The notes under the pieces: model-generated | Told to the model about the DNA's origin: nothing | The model's input: the letters and a program-made list of their open reading frames with translations, nothing else | Database searches by the model: none | Program-made: the position numbers and the translations under genes | Shown here: in pieces, positions 61,328 to 64,000 of the stretch | Position numbering within the stretch: position 1 is the stretch's first letter | Layout of the letters: each line of letters begins with the position of its first letter | DNA from: Acidobacteria bacterium UBA2994 | GTDB lineage: Bacteria > Acidobacteriota > Vicinamibacteria > Vicinamibacterales > UBA8438 | Length of the DNA: 64,000 bases | Assembly: GCA_002346545.1 (NCBI GenBank) | Contig: DEAA01000021.1 | Coordinates: 97,490 to 161,489 of the forward strand | Direction of reading: 5' to 3'

Positions 61328-62719
61328 ATGATTCACATCGTCGGTGGTGGGCTGGCTGGAAGTGAGGCCGCCTGGCAGGCCTCGCGGTCTGGCGAGTCGG
61401 TTACGCTCTACGAGATGCGCCCGGCCACGCCGACCGAGGTGCATCAGACTGGCCATCTGGCCGAGCTGGTCTGTAGCAATTCGCTTCGTGGTGACAAGCT
61501 CGAGAACGCTGTCGGCTTGTTGAAAGCAGAGATGCGGCGGCTTGGGTCGCTCATTATCCGCGTGGCCGACGACACCCGTGTCCCGGCCGGCGGCGCCTTG
61601 GCCGTCGATCGTGGTAAGTTCGCCGAAGGCATCACCAACGCCCTCGCGCAGGAACCCAACGTCAAGATTCAGCGTGCAGAGGTGGCCGACCTTTCGCTAG
61701 CCGGCAATGTTCGCGAACCGCTGGTCGTGGCCACCGGGCCGCTCACGGCCCCGAGCTTGTCGGCGGCCGTGGCCCAGCACGTCGGCGGAGAGCACCTCTA
61801 CTTTTACGACGCCATCAGTCCAATCGTCTTAGCTGAGACTATCGACCGCGACCAGGTCTACCGCGCGTCTCGCTGGGGCCGGCACAGCTCAGATGCCGCG
61901 GCCACCGACGATAGCGGCGAGGGCGACTACCTGAACTGTCCGCTCAATCGTGAGGAGTATCAGCGCTTCCACGAGGCACTGGTGAGCGCCGAGTTGGCGA
62001 CGCTGCACGACATCGACAAGGCGAAGTTCTTCGAGGGGTGCCTGCCTGTCGAGGTGATGGCGCGCCGCGGTGAAGACACGCTTCGCTTCGGACCGATGAA
62101 GCCAGTCGGGCTCGACGATCCTCGTACCGGTCGCCGACCATACGCCGTTGTTCAGTTGCGGCAGGACACCCTTGCTGCCGACCACTACAGCTTGGTGGGT
62201 TTCCAGACCCAGCTCAAGTGGGGCGAGCAGTCGAGCGTGTTCCGGCTGATTCCTGGTCTCGAATCCGCCGAGTTCGTCCGCTTTGGGATGATCCACCGGA
62301 ACACCTACATCAACGGCCCGACCGTCCTCCGTCCGACGTGGCAGTCGCGGTCGGAGCCGTCGCTCTTCTTTGCCGGCCAGATTTCCGGCGTCGAAGGTTA
62401 TGTCGAGTCGGCCGCCAGCGGCCTGATTGCCGGCCTGAACGCCGCGGCTCTGGCGCGCGGCGAAGCGGCGCAGGCGCCGCCTCGCACGACCGCGATTGGG
62501 GCGTTGGGCCACTATGTATCGCACGCCGCCCCGGCCAACTATCAGCCCTCGAATATCGCCTTCGGGCTGATACCCTCGATGGAGGGGGCACCCCGACGCC
62601 GGGTCGACCGGCGCCGTGCCACCGCGGGGCGGGCGCTGGCCGATCTTGACGCCTGGGCCGCCGAGCGGGGCCTCGATCTGGAAGCGACTCATGCAGACGC
62701 ATCTGCGGCACTTCCTTGA
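61328..62719 (+). CDS. trmFO: Methylenetetrahydrofolate--tRNA-(uracil-5-)-methyltransferase
   Basis: 463-aa folate/FAD-dependent tRNA m5U54 methyltransferase. N-terminal FAD motif IHIVGGGLAGSEAAWQA, then SVTLYEMRPATPTEVHQTGH (~29-48), VCSNSLRGDKLENAVGLLKA, VPAGGALAVDRGKFAEGI, SPIVLAETIDRDQVYRASRW, VGFQTQLKWGEQSSVFRLIP, and FFAGQISGVEGYVESAASGL. The start is ATG 61328, with AGGAG immediately before it, closer than normal for SD action. Overlaps xerC by 29 nt at its 3' end. Confidence 0.95.
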   Translation: MIHIVGGGLAGSEAAWQASRSGESVTLYEMRPATPTEVHQTGHLAELVCSNSLRGDKLENAVGLLKAEMRRLGSLIIRVADDTRVPAGGALAVDRGKFAEGITNALAQEPNVKIQRAEVADLSLAGNVREPLVVATGPLTAPSLSAAVAQHVGGEHLYFYDAISPIVLAETIDRDQVYRASRWGRHSSDAAATDDSGEGDYLNCPLNREEYQRFHEALVSAELATLHDIDKAKFFEGCLPVEVMARRGEDTLRFGPMKPVGLDDPRTGRRPYAVVQLRQDTLAADHYSLVGFQTQLKWGEQSSVFRLIPGLESAEFVRFGMIHRNTYINGPTVLRPTWQSRSEPSLFFAGQISGVEGYVESAASGLIAGLNAAALARGEAAQAPPRTTAIGALGHYVSHAAPANYQPSNIAFGLIPSMEGAPRRRVDRRRATAGRALADLDAWAAERGLDLEATHADASAALP

Positions 62720-63617
62720 GTACATCCGGCTGAACCGGAACCTCTCGCCGCGCACGGTGAAGGCCTACGAGAGCGATCTCTCGCAGTTTCTTGCCTTCCT
62801 CGAGCGTCGCCTCCGACGTCCGGCCGACCAGATCCAGCCCACCGAGATGGACCACCACGCGGTGCGCGGGTTCATGGCCGAGCTGTACGACCGTGGCCAC
62901 GCACGCGCGTCGTCGGCGCGGCGGCTCGCCGCCATCCGGGCGTTTGGACGTTATCTGCGGCGCGAAGAGGAAATCGAGCAGGAGCCGGGCGCCATGGTGG
63001 CCACCCCGAAGCTCGACCGTAAGATGCCGGCGCACCTCGAAGTGAACGAGGTCGAGCGGCTTCTGGCGGCTCCAGATGGGGACACACTCCTTGGACGCCG
63101 CGACCGGTCAATTTTGGAGCTGTTCTACGCTTCAGGACTGCGTCTCAGCGAGCTTGTGGGGCTCGACCTCGAAGACGTGAACCTGAGCAGCCGGCTGGTG
63201 CGCGTACTGGGCAAGGGCGGCAAGGAGCGGATCATACCGTTCAACAAGAACACGGCCGCCGCCCTGCGTACGTATCTGGGCGATCGCGAGTCGCTCGTGC
63301 GCCGTCGGCCGCGGGGCGAGACCAGCCGCCGCCGGGCGGTCGAGCCGTTGTTCGTGAACTACCGGGGCGGCCGCCTGTCGTCGAGGAGCGTCGACCGTCT
63401 CGTGCGCAAGTACGTGGCCGCCACCAGCGCGCGCCTCGGCATCAGCCCCCACGCCCTCCGCCACTCGTTCGCCACGCATTTGCTCGAACGCGGCGCCGAT
63501 CTACGCGCTATCCAGGAGCTGCTTGGCCACGCCCGCGTCAGCACCACTCAGCGCTACACGCACGTCAGCGACGCGCAGTTAATGGCGTCGTACAAGAAAT
63601 CGCACCCTCGCGCGTAG
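62691..63617 (+). CDS. xerC: Tyrosine recombinase XerC
   Basis: 308-aa site-specific recombinase for chromosome dimer resolution. Starts ATG 62691 (MQTHLRHFLEYIRLNRNLS) inside the trmFO 3' end. N-terminal SAM-like DNA-binding domain to ~105. Catalytic residues: Arg in ASGLRLSELVGLDLE (~148), Lys in GKGGKERIIPF (~174), HALRHSFATHLLERGADLR (His-x-x-Arg ~252-255), GHARVSTTQRYTHV with His ~278 and the nucleophile Tyr ~287. All six are present. The Firmicutes/Acidobacteriota-type neighbourhood normally continues with hslVU, absent here. Confidence 0.95.
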   Translation: MQTHLRHFLEYIRLNRNLSPRTVKAYESDLSQFLAFLERRLRRPADQIQPTEMDHHAVRGFMAELYDRGHARASSARRLAAIRAFGRYLRREEEIEQEPGAMVATPKLDRKMPAHLEVNEVERLLAAPDGDTLLGRRDRSILELFYASGLRLSELVGLDLEDVNLSSRLVRVLGKGGKERIIPFNKNTAAALRTYLGDRESLVRRRPRGETSRRRAVEPLFVNYRGGRLSSRSVDRLVRKYVAATSARLGISPHALRHSFATHLLERGADLRAIQELLGHARVSTTQRYTHVSDAQLMASYKKSHPRA

Positions 63618-63637
63618 AGGTTTAGCGGTCTCCAGGG

Positions 63638-63668
63638 CATTGCGGCCGGAGTGTTCTGCGCCGCAATG
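63638..63668. terminator. Convergent-gene hairpin
   Basis: CATTGCGGC (63638-63646) pairs perfectly with GCCGCAATG (63660-63668), 13-nt loop, between convergent xerC and the sigma-54 regulator gene. No T tract on either side, so a bidirectional terminator is possible but not certain. Confidence 0.45.
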
Positions 63669-63702
63669 GCGGCAAGTGTGAATGGACGTTTCTGGCGGCG
63701 GG

Positions 63703-64000
63703 TCACACGGCCATCGCTCTTCGCTTGCGCGGGAGCTGTATCCCTAGCGTCTTGATCTTGTAGTTCATCACCCGCGGGGTGATCGATAGCAGCTCGGCGG
63801 CATCCTTCTGTACCCAGTTGGATATTGTCAGAGCTTTCACCACGGCCTGGCGCTCGATTTCTTTCAGCGCGATGCCGGTCGGTGGAATCTTCACCACGGT
63901 GCCAGGGTCGGACACTTCGGCGGTGGGCGGGAGCTCGCCCAGGCGGAGGTCGTCGCGGGTGATGACGTTACCCTCGGCCAGCATTACGGCTCGTTCGATA
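63703..64000 (-). CDS. Sigma-54-dependent Fis-type response regulator (C-terminal end; gene continues beyond window)
   Basis: C-terminal ~99 residues of an NtrC-type activator; the frame is open to the window edge. It begins with IERAVMLAEGNVITRDDLRL, the end of the AAA+ domain in this family, then a linker (GELPPTAEVSDPGTVVKIPP) and a Fis-type helix-turn-helix, GIALKEIERQAVVKALTISN WVQKDAAELLSITPRVMNYK. Such proteins bind upstream sites and activate RpoN promoters. The sensor domain and target are outside the window. Confidence 0.85.
   Translation of the reverse strand, partial: IERAVMLAEGNVITRDDLRLGELPPTAEVSDPGTVVKIPPTGIALKEIERQAVVKALTISNWVQKDAAELLSITPRVMNYKIKTLGIQLPRKRRAMAV

Overview
The window is a dense, GC-rich bacterial chromosome segment with about 57 apparently intact or edge-truncated protein genes and six gene remnants. 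I saw no rRNA, tRNA, IS element, integrase cluster or CRISPR array. The organism makes LPS (lpxC). It carries a DUF1552/DUF1592 pair, secreted PQQ-type beta-propellers, a TonB receptor with an N-terminal carboxypeptidase-regulatory domain, secreted M28 peptidases and a long-form HflX. That mix fits Acidobacteriota, probably near Vicinamibacteria, possibly a marine or host-associated lineage. This placement is inferred from gene content only.

Layout. 1-4.2 kb: the end of an M28/PDZ peptidase, a TonB-dependent receptor and two tandem paralogous lipoproteins. 4.4-9.3 kb (minus strand): a secreted metallo-beta-lactamase-fold hydrolase and two translationally coupled secreted propellers. 9.3-16.3 kb: HupE/UreJ-like and CopD-like membrane proteins, a small PDZ protein, DUF2891, acs, a 3-hydroxyisobutyrate-dehydrogenase-family reductase and an outer-membrane-barrel fragment. 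16.3-33.2 kb: a secreted alpha/beta hydrolase, hflX, amidohydrolase, GMC oxidoreductase, ggt, a YkgJ-type Cys-cluster protein overlapping glcB, a secreted ankyrin protein and the DUF1552/DUF1592 pair. 33.3-44.9 kb: pxpA, apaG, aat, M28 peptidase, an amidase fused to a CHRD domain, AbgT transporter, thioredoxin-like ferredoxin, a 42-codon ORF, a DapA/HOGA-type aldolase, an NlpC/P60 lipoprotein, an HNH nuclease and a TIG/beta-propeller protein. 45-64 kb is housekeeping: uvrA, lpxC, a sigma factor-STAS-small protein operon, lysA, tmk, rplU-rpmA-obgE-nadD-rsfS, and (dprA)-topA-trmFO-xerC, ending inside a sigma-54-type regulator.

Metabolically, acs and glcB point to acetate/glyoxylate use. Several secreted hydrolases (M28, GGT, amidase, amidohydrolase), AbgT and pxpA point to peptide, glutamyl and amide scavenging.

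Two themes stand out. First, the window holds a set of decayed genes: comF with an in-frame stop, dprA N-truncated with two frameshifts, an M48-peptidase LysM tail, a glycosyltransferase-type C-terminal domain, a truncated VOC protein and a barrel fragment. Loss of both dprA and comF suggests natural transformation has been lost. Second, several genes start 5-9 nt after a good -10 hexamer with no Shine-Dalgarno, suggesting leaderless mRNAs, while others have a strong SD. No clearly new defence or biosynthetic system was found. The best candidates for new biology are the TonB receptor with twin lipoproteins, the sigma/STAS/89-aa operon, the amidase-CHRD fusion, the 25-codon ORF overlapping lpxC and the 42-codon ORF in an AT-rich island.
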